Part shown: positions 17,051 to 26,138 of the stretch, piece by piece | How positions within the stretch are numbered: the first letter of the stretch is position 1 | Layout: each line of letters opens with the position of its first letter | Source: G963662605 sp963667005 | Lineage (GTDB): Bacteria; Bacteroidota; Ignavibacteria; Ignavibacteriales; Ignavibacteriaceae | NCBI GenBank assembly: GCA_963667005.1 | Contig: OY762937.1 | Coordinates: 3,348,001 to 3,412,000 of the forward strand | Length of the DNA stretch: 64,000 nucleotides | Direction: 5' to 3' | Notes under the pieces: model-generated | What the model saw: only the letters and a program-made list of their open reading frames with translations | What the model was told of the DNA's origin: nothing | Databases searched by the model: none | Made by a program: the position numbers and the translations under genes

Positions 17051-18811
17051 ATGAAAACAAGAATACTGTTGTCCGTCCTTTTAATCACAGCAATTCTTCA
17101 TCCGCAAAGTATACTCACAAAGTTGAGTCAGGAACTTAATGCCAATGTAGCTCAGGTTGCAGAAAATGACGCCGTTCATGTATGGGTATTTTTCAAAGAT
17201 AAGGGCCTCTCACTTTCAAAAGCCTCTGCTCAACCGGAATTATATGTATCTTCGAAGAGTATTGAACGACGCAAACTCCGCGGAACCGGCATAGCTATTG
17301 ATGAAAGTGATCTGCCGGTTAACAGCACGTTCATTCAGAAAGTCGAAGCGCTCGGCGCAACAGTGAAACAGGTTTCAAAATGGTTCAATGGAATTAGCGT
17401 TACTATTCCAAAGAAATCATTAAAAGAAATTGCCGCTCTTGAGGAAGTACGGAGTCTTGATGTAGTATATAAGTTGAAAGCTGAAAAACCTGTTAAAGAA
17501 GTACTAGAAAAACAATCATCAACCGCTACTATAGAACAACCTAAAAGCGGTTATTCATTAGATTATGGAGCTTCATTCACACAGCTGAATCAAATAAAAG
17601 TACCTGATGTGCACGCTCTTGGTTATACAGGCAAAGGTATCGTTATCGCGGTGTTCGATGCCGGATTCAACAGGTTGACGCATAAAGCATTTGCGACCAT
17701 GCATATTCTTGCCAAAAGAGATTTTGTGAATGGCGGGACAAATGTCGGTGATGGAACAAACCTCATGGGCATCGGTGATCATGGAACTGAAACACTCTCT
17801 GCTGTTGGCGGCTATTATCCCGGGAAACTGATCGGTACGGCTTACGAGGCAAGTTTTATCCTTGCAAAGACCGAGAATACAGACAGCGAAACTCCGGTTG
17901 AAGAAGACAATTGGATTGCCGCGGCTGAATGGGCTGATAGTCTTGGCGTCGATGTTATTTCCTCATCGCTCGGATATGATACTTTTGATTCGCCATATAC
18001 AAGTTATACCTACATAAATATGGATGGCAAAACATGCCGCATCACTCTCGGTGCACTTCGTGCTGCGAGAAAAGGAATCATCGTAGTTAATTCAGCCAGC
18101 AACAACGGATACGATGCAAGCCATAACACCTTAAGCGCCCCTGCCGATGCAGATACTATCATTTCAGCAGGTTCCGTTACTTCATCAGGAACACGTTCAA
18201 GTTTCAGCAGCGTAGGCAAGACCATCGATGGCAGAATCAAACCGGATGTAATGGCTATGGGATCATCTGATGCATTGGCAAGTCCGGGAAATGATACTAC
18301 CCTATCATACGCGAGCGGTACTTCTTTCAGCTGCCCACTAATCGCCGGTGTAGCAGCGTTAATGCTCCAGGTTAAACCAAGTTTAAAACCGGTACAAGTT
18401 CGTGATGCTCTCTGCGCAACTGCGTCACAAGCTTCAACACCAGACCGTCTCATGGGCTATGGTATTGTTAATGCACTCTCTGCAATTACACTTGTAGCCG
18501 ACAGTTCTTATCAACCTCCTATAACAGTAAAAGATTTTGCTGTAGATAATTTATACCCGAATCCATTCAATCCATCAACAACGATTAAATATGCTCTGCC
18601 ACAGGATGGTAGGGTAAAAATTTCAATATTTGATGTTAACGGCAGATTGGTAAAATCACTCTTTGATGGAATACAATCAGTTGGGGCTCACACTGATTTA
18701 ATATGGAACGGTACTAATGACAAAGGCGGCATTGTAGCGAGCGGGACTTATTTGGTGAGAATAAGTTTTAATAACTCAGTTATCACAAAAAAAGTATTGT
18801 TCTTAAAGTAG
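17051..18811 (+). CDS. Secreted subtilisin-like serine protease (S8) with T9SS sorting domain
   Basis: 586 residues. Order: signal peptide (1-20), a propeptide-like region (about 25-150), the S8 catalytic domain (about 180-480) with triad Asp203 (VFDAGF), His244 (GDHGTE) and Ser425 (GTSFSCPL), and a C-terminal T9SS type A/FlgD-like domain (about 500-586) with LYPNPFNPSTTIKY and SGTYLVRIS. It should be exported by type IX secretion and degrade extracellular protein. It is monocistronic, with a palindromic sequence directly after the stop. Confidence 0.95.
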   Translation: MKTRILLSVLLITAILHPQSILTKLSQELNANVAQVAENDAVHVWVFFKDKGLSLSKASAQPELYVSSKSIERRKLRGTGIAIDESDLPVNSTFIQKVEALGATVKQVSKWFNGISVTIPKKSLKEIAALEEVRSLDVVYKLKAEKPVKEVLEKQSSTATIEQPKSGYSLDYGASFTQLNQIKVPDVHALGYTGKGIVIAVFDAGFNRLTHKAFATMHILAKRDFVNGGTNVGDGTNLMGIGDHGTETLSAVGGYYPGKLIGTAYEASFILAKTENTDSETPVEEDNWIAAAEWADSLGVDVISSSLGYDTFDSPYTSYTYINMDGKTCRITLGALRAARKGIIVVNSASNNGYDASHNTLSAPADADTIISAGSVTSSGTRSSFSSVGKTIDGRIKPDVMAMGSSDALASPGNDTTLSYASGTSFSCPLIAGVAALMLQVKPSLKPVQVRDALCATASQASTPDRLMGYGIVNALSAITLVADSSYQPPITVKDFAVDNLYPNPFNPSTTIKYALPQDGRVKISIFDVNGRLVKSLFDGIQSVGAHTDLIWNGTNDKGGIVASGTYLVRISFNNSVITKKVLFLK

Positions 18812-18820
18812 TCTGCAAAA

Positions 18821-18893
18821 AAGTCCAAAGTGCGAAGTCTGAAGTCTGAACTTCGCACTCAGATCCTTTCACTTCGGACCTCGCACTTCGGAC
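18821..18893. repeat. Nested inverted repeat between convergent genes
   Basis: GTCCAAAGTGCGAAGTC (18823-18839) is inverted as GACCTCGCACTTCGGAC (18877-18893), with another partial copy (CTTCGCACT, 18851-18859) between them. The RNA would fold into a long imperfect hairpin. It lies 10 bases after the subtilase stop and just before the end of the convergent glucoamylase-like gene, so it may terminate transcripts from both sides, although there is no strong T run. Confidence 0.65.
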
Positions 18894-18936
18894 TCAAAAA
18901 ACATTTAACATTCAAAACTCACAATTCGCAATTACC

Positions 18937-21147
18937 TTACTCACCCAACTTCGTCAGGATATACGAACCCGCGCCAAAGCCAACCATTGGAATTGCACCC
19001 TCGTATCCGGCAGTTTTCTCGTTGAAGAGCTCCGGAATCATATTGTTGTTCAAGGCAGCCTGATCGGTGACCCATTTTACCAATGCATCCGATTCTTTAA
19101 AATGTGAGAATTTTTTCAATGCCATAGCAGCACGCAGATCAAGGAAAATCCATTCCTGCTTATCATACCAATCGCCGTTATTAACGCGGAAGAACCCTCT
19201 TCCCTTTCCTGCACCTACATTACGCAGGTATTCATCATAGTGCAAAGCAAATAAGCGGCTGTTGCCTTCCGGGAAGAAATTGAAATAATCAAAAGTAGCC
19301 GCATCATAGTATTCATGATCTTTAGGAGAAACAGATTCTGCACATCCTTTAATGAATGAATTATTTATGAGTAAATTCCTTTGAATATCCTTGACCAGCA
19401 ATTCCGAGGCACTGCTGTATTTTTCATACTCAGCATGACCGAATTTTTTCGCCATCAAAGCAAAATCTTTCAAACCCTTCGCCGCGGTTATGGATGTATA
19501 TGAGTACTGTTTTCCGGGCAAATGCCTCTCCCATGAACCTGATTCTTTTCTTATCAATCCGTTTCCGGCAACGCTGTTAACCAGGATAAAAGCCACCCGG
19601 TTCTTGAGAGTTTTATAATTATCTTCAAAGAGGGCTTTGTCTCCGGTCTTCTCAACATAATCACACAAAGCGCTGAGAAAAAGACCGAAGCCATCAAGCT
19701 CAATGTTCGGCCCTTCAGCATTAAAATCGGATTCCTCTTTACCGATACCGAAATAGCGGCAGACTGAGATCTGATAGTCATTACCTATACCATATTCTTT
19801 ACCATCAGTATGTTTGAATGTCTTATAATGGTTGGATTCAGCATTGAGAAAGAAAAGCAGAGCACTCTTAGCCTCTTCATATAAACCTAACTTCGTCAAT
19901 GCCCGGACAGAATAACTTGCATCTCTTATCCAGCAGATGTTCCAGATACCGGGAGGCAAGGAAGCGAGAATTTGTCCCTTAGCTTTGAGAAATACTTCGT
20001 TCTGCCCTACTTGCGCCATCTTCAGAAAGGCAATTGACTGCTCATATACATTTTTCTCCTTGGCTGAAAGTCCTTTTGGATATGTACATGACTTGAAGAC
20101 TTTTTGCATGTAGGCGATTTCTTTAGCGGAGATAATTCCATTAGCAGTAAATTGACTGATTGCAGCTGCCATTTCCTTTTCATTATTGTGCAAAGCATCA
20201 TTAAATGAGAAGAAATAGGCTTTCACTATTCCTGATTTCGTTTTTGTAATTGCTGAATCAACAAGGAGCCTGTCACAGGTTCCTTTCGTATAACTCAGAT
20301 AAGCTTTTGATACGCTGTTCTTGTCGCCCGAAAGTTCTATAATGAATACCTTACTGTTCGTGGTAAAGGGAGTGAAATAGCGAGCCGATACTTTCTTATA
20401 ATCCGCCTTAATGACATGAGTATTATTTTCATAGGATACTTTGACGGGTTTTTCATCAGAAACGATTTTTATGTCTGAAATAAAGGCTTTTACAGGCACG
20501 TTTTCATCCGCAGATTGAAAAATATGCGGGAAAACACTTGCCACCGAGTTTGTTTTCTCGTCATAAACGGCTGCAATGAGTCCGTTTGAGGTGACTATAT
20601 TAAAAAATGACTTTGCCGGCTTGCTGCTGACCGCGAATAGTTTGGAGTATTCCTTTTCACTATATAAGCCTATTACTCCTGACTGTATACCACCGGGTCC
20701 ACCCATATCAAATACCCGGATTGCAAGAACATTCTGCTCTTTTAATAATCCGGCAGGGATTTTATACGCTCTTTGTGTGTTCCATTCGGAAACCGCATCC
20801 GGTGGAAACTTCCCGGTACTGCCAATCAGCACGCCATTTAAATATGTAGCATCAACGTCGTCAATTTTTCCCGGGAGCACGTAAAATTGCTTGTTTTGCA
20901 AGTTTTTTTGGAGTTTGAAATGAACCCTGTACCACACATAACCATCGAGGTTCGGGTAGCCTTGAGTTTCAAACGAAGCCGGTACTTTTATACGTTCCCA
21001 TGCAGCATCATCGTACCCTACCTTGGAGTATGTTGAGTCATCACCCGGCTTGAAGCACCAGGACGACTCAAATGGAACGGTTTGCGGGAATACAACAGCT
21101 GAAAATGATATTACAAATAGAAGAGAAATAAAAAATCTACTTTTCAT
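18937..21147 (-). CDS. Secreted glucoamylase-like (GH15-type) protein with N-terminal jelly-roll domain
   Basis: 736 residues. Signal peptide (1-22, ending FPQ); a galactose-binding/GH2-like jelly roll (about 25-165; YDDAAWERIKVP, VWYRVHF, YLNGVLIGS); and an (alpha/alpha)6 catalytic region (about 330-736) with NICWIRDASYS, ELDGFGLFL and GSWERH, which resemble GH15 glucoamylase motifs. It probably hydrolyses alpha-glucosidic ends outside the cytoplasm. Family assignment rests on these motifs only. It lies 74 bases downstream of hemL on the same strand, but no functional link is evident. Confidence 0.75.
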   Translation of the reverse strand: MKSRFFISLLFVISFSAVVFPQTVPFESSWCFKPGDDSTYSKVGYDDAAWERIKVPASFETQGYPNLDGYVWYRVHFKLQKNLQNKQFYVLPGKIDDVDATYLNGVLIGSTGKFPPDAVSEWNTQRAYKIPAGLLKEQNVLAIRVFDMGGPGGIQSGVIGLYSEKEYSKLFAVSSKPAKSFFNIVTSNGLIAAVYDEKTNSVASVFPHIFQSADENVPVKAFISDIKIVSDEKPVKVSYENNTHVIKADYKKVSARYFTPFTTNSKVFIIELSGDKNSVSKAYLSYTKGTCDRLLVDSAITKTKSGIVKAYFFSFNDALHNNEKEMAAAISQFTANGIISAKEIAYMQKVFKSCTYPKGLSAKEKNVYEQSIAFLKMAQVGQNEVFLKAKGQILASLPPGIWNICWIRDASYSVRALTKLGLYEEAKSALLFFLNAESNHYKTFKHTDGKEYGIGNDYQISVCRYFGIGKEESDFNAEGPNIELDGFGLFLSALCDYVEKTGDKALFEDNYKTLKNRVAFILVNSVAGNGLIRKESGSWERHLPGKQYSYTSITAAKGLKDFALMAKKFGHAEYEKYSSASELLVKDIQRNLLINNSFIKGCAESVSPKDHEYYDAATFDYFNFFPEGNSRLFALHYDEYLRNVGAGKGRGFFRVNNGDWYDKQEWIFLDLRAAMALKKFSHFKESDALVKWVTDQAALNNNMIPELFNEKTAGYEGAIPMVGFGAGSYILTKLGE

Positions 21148-21221
21148 ACGATAACCCTTAATGCCTTATTTTTCAATAAATTAAGCAAATCTCGATAAAG
21201 CGTTTTCAGCCGTCTAAAAGA

Positions 21222-22511
21222 CTATTTTAACCGGCTTAGCGCTTGATAATTTGCTTCAATTGTTGCATCCAGATCCTCCTGTGAGTGCACAGCTGAGACA
21301 AACAGTGCCTCAAATTGTGCCGGCGGCAGGTAAATTCCTTGCTGGAGCATAGAATTAAAATACTCAGCGAACTTTTTTGTATCTGATGAAGTGGCTGAAT
21401 TATAACCGGTTACAGGTTCTGAAGTAAAGAACAATGTCATCATTGACCCTACCCTATTCAGCTGGAAGCTCAGTCCAAGCTTATCAAAGTTGTTTTTGAA
21501 TCCGGTTTCTAAGTAAGCCGATTTAACTTCTAATTCTGTATAGACTTCCGGATGTTCTGATATTTGAGTCAATGAAGCATACCCAGCGGCCATCGCAAGC
21601 GGATTTCCGCTCAACGTCCCGGCTTGATAGACCGGTCCCGCGGGAGAAACACAGCTCATGATCTCCTTCTTTCCACCAAAGGCACCTACAGGAAGTCCTC
21701 CGCCTATGATCTTTCCAAATGTGGTTAGATCAGGTGTTATGCCGAATATCTCCTGTGCTCCGCCTCTCGCGACGCGGAATCCACTCATAACCTCGTCAAA
21801 AATCAGGACAATCTTGTTTTCGTCGCACAAATCACGCAGCCCTTGCAGGAATGACTGCTCAGCCTTAACCACTCCCATATTCCCTGCTACAGGTTCGATA
21901 ATTATCGCGGCAATTTCATCCTTGTTCTCGTTTATGAGCTGCTTGACTGATTCCAGGTTATTATAGTCGGCAATGAGCGTATCAGCAGCATTTCCTTTTG
22001 TAACACCGGGACTCGTAGGCACACCAAATGTCAACGCACCCGAACCGGCTTTGATAAGGAAGAAATCGGCGTGACCGTGATAACACCCCTCAAACTTGAT
22101 GATCTTTTCCCTTCCCGTGAAACCTCTGGCAACACGAACCGCACTCATGGTAGCCTCGGTCCCACTATTTACCATACGAACCATCTCCATGGAAGGAATG
22201 AGTTTGCATACCAGCTTCGCCATCTCCACTTCAATCTGCGCCGGAGCGCCGAAGCTTGTGCCGGATTCCACTGCACGTAAAAGTGCTTCTTTAATGAAAG
22301 ACGGATTGTGTCCGAACAAATGCGGACCCCAGCTCCCAACGTAATCAATGTATGAATTACCGTCTACGTCGAACAGCCGGCTTCCCTCTCCACGCTGGAA
22401 GAAAACCGGGTTGCCCCCGACGGATTTAAATGCTCTAACCGGAGAATTCACTCCTCCCGGGATATACTTTTGTGCTTCGCTGAATAATGCAATACTCTTG
22501 TCAATCTTCAT
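21222..22511 (-). CDS. hemL: Glutamate-1-semialdehyde 2,1-aminomutase
   Basis: 429 residues. A PLP enzyme that converts glutamate-1-semialdehyde to 5-aminolevulinate in the C5 tetrapyrrole pathway. The PLP lysine is in TTFGKIIGGGLPVGAFGG; other conserved blocks are YIPGGVNSPVRAF, VNSGTEATMSA and FDEVMSGFR. Length is normal and the start MKIDKSIALF fits the family. gltX at 1371-2828 supplies glutamyl-tRNA, the pathway's first substrate. Confidence 0.97.
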   Translation of the reverse strand: MKIDKSIALFSEAQKYIPGGVNSPVRAFKSVGGNPVFFQRGEGSRLFDVDGNSYIDYVGSWGPHLFGHNPSFIKEALLRAVESGTSFGAPAQIEVEMAKLVCKLIPSMEMVRMVNSGTEATMSAVRVARGFTGREKIIKFEGCYHGHADFFLIKAGSGALTFGVPTSPGVTKGNAADTLIADYNNLESVKQLINENKDEIAAIIIEPVAGNMGVVKAEQSFLQGLRDLCDENKIVLIFDEVMSGFRVARGGAQEIFGITPDLTTFGKIIGGGLPVGAFGGKKEIMSCVSPAGPVYQAGTLSGNPLAMAAGYASLTQISEHPEVYTELEVKSAYLETGFKNNFDKLGLSFQLNRVGSMMTLFFTSEPVTGYNSATSSDTKKFAEYFNSMLQQGIYLPPAQFEALFVSAVHSQEDLDATIEANYQALSRLK

Positions 22512-22914
22512 AACTCTATCTTCATTCTTTGAATAATTTTATCTCGTAATATATCAATCAATCGTTAGCTATAAAAGGAGAAATAGAACGCGGATGACAC
22601 GGATAAATATTTTGTACAATCTCAAATGTCTTCTAAACTGTAGGTTGACTCTCTGAGTCGACCGGTAGACTACTATCTCAACTTTTATGGGCGACTCTGA
22701 GAGGTCGCCCTACAAATTATTCTTAACAATGTGCAAATCAGTGAGAATCCGTGTCATCAGCGTTATCCGCGTTCCATTGAGACTAGCGCTCCCACGCTCG
22801 GGATATGCAAAAAATATTTCCGAAAATTCACCTTTTCGCCTCTTAAAAATGACCGATATTTCTTAACTTAGTTGTTTAGTTTTATGCTTATTGCGGTTGA
22901 AATACGACGCTTAT
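22512..22914. other. Intergenic region with a bounded repeat element
   Basis: 403 bases separate divergent hemL and the DUF971 operon. Bases 22582-22778 are an inverted-repeat element described separately. The remaining sequence on each side must hold the two promoters; I could not identify convincing boxes. No ORF was recognised. Confidence 0.5.
22582..22778. repeat. MITE-like inverted-repeat element, copy 1
   Basis: The left arm AATAGAACGCGGATGACACG (22582-22601, continuing GAT) is inverted at the right end as ATCCGTGTCATC...ATCCGCGTTCCATT (22747-22778). Inside are two further hairpins with GTAGG...GACTC...GAGTC...ACC-type sequence (about 22640-22665 and 22688-22712). There is no coding potential. 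The same arms bound the elements at 27843-28608 and 29637-29758. Confidence 0.75.
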
Positions 22915-23211
22915 ATGACACCTTTAAAAATCACTGTTTCGGCGGAAAATACACTGGAATTACTGTGGCAGGACGGCTCAATACATGCCATAAAAACCCT
23001 CGCACTGCGGAAATTCTGTCCATGCGCCACTTGTGCTCAGGATCGCTCTCAATGGAGCCAGACATATATACCTCTGTATTCATCGGATCAACTTCAGATA
23101 AAAGCTGTAGAACAGGTCGGTTCATATGCAATTGCAATCACCTGGAACGACGGGCATAAAACCGGAATTTATACATTTGAATTTTTACGCAAGATCAACG
23201 AGCTTACATAA
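22915..23211 (+). CDS. DUF971 domain protein (GBBH-like N-terminal fold)
   Basis: 98 residues starting MTPLKITVSAENTLE. The conserved CPCATC motif following LRKF is the hallmark of the DUF971 family, which resembles the N-terminal domain of gamma-butyrobetaine hydroxylase. Some relatives sit near Fe-S genes, and the cysteines could bind metal, but the function is not settled. It is the first gene of the pgsA-pgpA-cinA-thpR-recA-recX run, 7 bases before pgsA. In-frame ATGs upstream at 22891 would add unconserved residues. Confidence 0.8.
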   Translation: MTPLKITVSAENTLELLWQDGSIHAIKTLALRKFCPCATCAQDRSQWSQTYIPLYSSDQLQIKAVEQVGSYAIAITWNDGHKTGIYTFEFLRKINELT

Positions 23212-23218
23212 TTAACTT

Positions 23219-23809
23219 ATGATACTGCCGAACCAATTAACAGTCTTACGGATAATCCTGACTCCGATATTCGTGTTCTTTTTCCTCGCGCCGAGTGAAC
23301 TGAGCAAGGATATTTCGTTAGTCATTTTTATCATTGCTGCATTAACCGACTGGTATGACGGCTGGCTCGCGCGTAAATTCAATTACTTCACCAGCTGGGG
23401 CAAATTCTGGGACCCGCTCGCCGACAAGATACTTACCGCAGGCGCTTTTCTCGGTTTTGTCTATCTTGGCGTACTGCCGGCATGGATGATTTTCATTATG
23501 TTGTTTCGCGATTTTTTCATCACGTTTTTTCGCAGCTTTGCCGATAGAAAAGGATTCTCCTTCCCTACCAGCCTGTATGCAAAATGGAAAACATTTATTC
23601 AGATGGTCTTCCTCTATTACCTGCTGATCTTCTGGGTGCTCTCGCGCAATACATATCTTGCGGTCAACTATAAACATACATTCGATATTTTATTACATCC
23701 CGCTTTTATCTGGTATGGGACCCTGGCAATTACAATTATTACTGTTCATTCCGGTATTCTATACCTGTGGGATAATTTTACTGTACTAAAAAAACTGCTT
23801 CACTTATGA
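23219..23809 (+). CDS. pgsA: CDP-diacylglycerol--glycerol-3-phosphate 3-phosphatidyltransferase
   Basis: 196 residues, integral membrane. It condenses CDP-diacylglycerol with glycerol-3-phosphate to give phosphatidylglycerophosphate. The CDP-alcohol phosphotransferase signature is complete: DWYDGWLARKF, then GKFWDPLADK. The N-terminus MILPNQLTVLRIILTP is typical of PgsA. Its stop overlaps the ATG of pgpA, the next enzyme in the pathway, so translation is coupled. Confidence 0.95.
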   Translation: MILPNQLTVLRIILTPIFVFFFLAPSELSKDISLVIFIIAALTDWYDGWLARKFNYFTSWGKFWDPLADKILTAGAFLGFVYLGVLPAWMIFIMLFRDFFITFFRSFADRKGFSFPTSLYAKWKTFIQMVFLYYLLIFWVLSRNTYLAVNYKHTFDILLHPAFIWYGTLAITIITVHSGILYLWDNFTVLKKLLHL

Positions 23810-24258
23810 ATATTATCAATAAAGCATTTGGCTCGGGATTCTTCACGGGCTACATTCCTTTTGCTTCCGGCACGTTCGGAAGCCTTGCAGCTTTTATATT
23901 GTATTTTATACCGGGCTTCGAAAAACCCGTTGTATTAATACCTGCAATATTGTTATTTTCGATATACGGAATTTATCTCGGGAACATATTTGAAAAGACA
24001 TACGGCCACGATCCTGCCGAATGTACTGTTGATGAAGTCGTAGGCTCTTGGATCAGCCTGCTTTTTGTTCCAAAGTTTAATATACCCGTCATTATTATTA
24101 CGTTCTTTCTTTGGCGAGCAATAGATATAGTGAAACCCTTCCCCGTTAAACAAGCTGAAAAGCTTCCCGGTGGATTAGGCATAATGTTGGACGATATATT
24201 GGGTGGAATATATACCTGTCTCATTATCAACTTAGTGGTTGTTCGTTTTATTTTTTAA
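23806..24258 (+). CDS. pgpA: Phosphatidylglycerophosphatase A
   Basis: 150 residues, several membrane helices. It removes the phosphate from phosphatidylglycerophosphate to form phosphatidylglycerol. Diagnostic blocks are FASGTFGSLAA, CTVDEVVGSW, RAIDIVKPFPVK and GIMLDDILGG. It overlaps pgsA by 4 bases, giving the two consecutive steps of phosphatidylglycerol synthesis from one mRNA. Confidence 0.95.
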   Translation: MNIINKAFGSGFFTGYIPFASGTFGSLAAFILYFIPGFEKPVVLIPAILLFSIYGIYLGNIFEKTYGHDPAECTVDEVVGSWISLLFVPKFNIPVIIITFFLWRAIDIVKPFPVKQAEKLPGGLGIMLDDILGGIYTCLIINLVVVRFIF

Positions 24259-24283
24259 CTCTTTGCTTTAAAGGCATATTCTA

Positions 24284-25540
24284 ATGAATGCTCAAATTAT
24301 CACTATCGGGGATGAATTATTAATCGGTCAGACTATAAATACCAACGCTGCATTTATCGGCGGACAGCTGATAGATAATCAGGTCAAAATTACCAAAACA
24401 ACCGTCGTTGGTGATGAATCCGGTGTGATATTACACGAATTCAAAGACGCATGGGAGAACAATGACCTCGTCATCGTTACAGGCGGTCTCGGTCCGACAC
24501 ATGACGATATCACATTAAGCTGCGTCGTGAAATTTTTCGATACCACCCTCGCCCTCAATGAAGATGTTCTTGAAGATATTAAGAAGCGCTTTCAGCGCCT
24601 CAACAGGCAGCTGACCAAGGTCAACGAAGATCAGGCACTTGTACCCGCCATCTCTACTCCGATACGGAATACACGCGGCACTGCTCCAGGATGCTGGATT
24701 GAAAAAGACAACAAATATTTTGTCGTCATGCCCGGTGTACCGTATGAAATGAAAGAGATGATGTTGAACTTCGTCGTTCCGAAATTAAAGACTCTTGTCA
24801 GCGGGAACGATTATTACATAAAAAAGACAACCTTGCTTACTACGGGAATTGCAGAATCCACCTTATTTGAAAAATTAGGCGATATTGAAACGCTGCTGAA
24901 CGGCGCACAATTAGCATTCCTCCCCAGCCCGTACGGAGTAAAACTTCGAATCACCGTTACCGAACCAACCAAGGCTGAGACCGAAGCAAAACTTGCAGAC
25001 ATCGAACAGAAAATCCGCAGCATTGCCGGACGGTATATCTACGGCAAAGGCGAAGATGAACTCGGAGAGGTAGTCGGACGGTTATTACGTGAAAGAAATC
25101 TCACGATTGCAGTCGCAGAGTCATGCACCGGAGGTAACATTGCCAATACACTTACCAACTTTAGCGGAAGTAGTGAGTTTTTCGAACGCGGTATCGTTTC
25201 ATACAGTAACGCCGCCAAAGTAGAAATATTAAATGTTGACGAAGACACCATAGGAAAATACGGCGCTGTCAGTTACGAAGTTGCGAGACAAATGGCAGAA
25301 GGTGTCAAAAAAATCAGCGGAACAGACATCGGTTTATCCATCACCGGTATTTTAGGACCGACGGGTGGAAGCCCTGAAAAACCGGTAGGTACCGTTTTTA
25401 TCGGCTACTGCGATAATACAGTTTGCACTGCTGCTAAATTTCAATTCGGCGATGATAGAATTTTAAATAAACAGCGGGCTACACAGTCCGCATTAGCTAT
25501 ACTGAGAAAAGCACTATTAGGAATACCACTCGATGCGTAG
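24284..25540 (+). CDS. cinA: CinA-family protein (MoCF domain plus nicotinamide-nucleotide amidase domain)
   Basis: 418 residues. The N-terminal MoCF/COG1058 domain (about 1-170; TIGDELLIGQT, TGGLGPTHDDIT, GVPYEM) is linked to ADP-ribose pyrophosphatase activity. The C-terminal CinA domain (about 255-415; VAESCTGGNIANTLT, SITGILGPTGGS) deamidates NMN. It acts in pyridine nucleotide salvage and, in some bacteria, competence. It sits between pgpA and thpR, upstream of recA, a gene order common in many bacteria. Confidence 0.95.
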   Translation: MNAQIITIGDELLIGQTINTNAAFIGGQLIDNQVKITKTTVVGDESGVILHEFKDAWENNDLVIVTGGLGPTHDDITLSCVVKFFDTTLALNEDVLEDIKKRFQRLNRQLTKVNEDQALVPAISTPIRNTRGTAPGCWIEKDNKYFVVMPGVPYEMKEMMLNFVVPKLKTLVSGNDYYIKKTTLLTTGIAESTLFEKLGDIETLLNGAQLAFLPSPYGVKLRITVTEPTKAETEAKLADIEQKIRSIAGRYIYGKGEDELGEVVGRLLRERNLTIAVAESCTGGNIANTLTNFSGSSEFFERGIVSYSNAAKVEILNVDEDTIGKYGAVSYEVARQMAEGVKKISGTDIGLSITGILGPTGGSPEKPVGTVFIGYCDNTVCTAAKFQFGDDRILNKQRATQSALAILRKALLGIPLDA

Positions 25541-26126
25541 AATATTTATTTCTCTCGAAATACCCGAAGAGAAACGGGTACAAATAACAGAATTAAGAAA
25601 AACACGGTATCTTAAGGACGACCTGCAATGGGAGTCAGTCGATAAACTCCACCTTACCCTGAAATTCATCGGTGACGTTGAAGAAAACGTGATTGAAGAA
25701 ATCATGGAGAAATTGGATGAGTTGAAAGACATGCCGGCAATTAAAACCAAATTTACCAGGTTCGGAAACTTCCAGCGTAACCGCATACCCTCAATACTGT
25801 GGGTCGGGCTTGAAGCAACGGAAGAACTCAAAGCTTTGCAAAAATCAGTTGAAGAAAAGATGGGAGAAATCGGATTAGAGATGGAACTCCGTCCCTATCT
25901 GCCGCACGTTACCCTGCTGAGAATAAAAACCCCGGTAGGCCCGAAGTTCATCGGCAGATTTATCCAGTGCGAAGTCCCAGCCGATGAATTCATCTGTCCC
26001 AAGGTGGTGTTATATCAGAGTAAATTGCAACCGGGAGGAGCGGTATATGTGCCGCTGAAAACAATAACATTAAAACCGGTCGAAGCCGGTGCTGCTGAAG
26101 TTACCGAATCAGAAACAAATTTATAA
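25533..26126 (+). CDS. thpR: RNA 2',3'-cyclic phosphodiesterase (ThpR/LigT)
   Basis: 197 residues, 2H phosphoesterase fold with both catalytic motifs: HLTLKFIG (about residue 40) and HVTLLRIK (about residue 128). It opens 2',3'-cyclic phosphates on RNA. It overlaps the end of cinA by 8 bases and lies 12 bases before recA, so it belongs to the same operon. The acidic tail after residue 175 is not part of the fold. Confidence 0.93.
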   Translation: MRRIFISLEIPEEKRVQITELRKTRYLKDDLQWESVDKLHLTLKFIGDVEENVIEEIMEKLDELKDMPAIKTKFTRFGNFQRNRIPSILWVGLEATEELKALQKSVEEKMGEIGLEMELRPYLPHVTLLRIKTPVGPKFIGRFIQCEVPADEFICPKVVLYQSKLQPGGAVYVPLKTITLKPVEAGAAEVTESETNL

Positions 26127-26138
26127 TAAGGAGAACAT

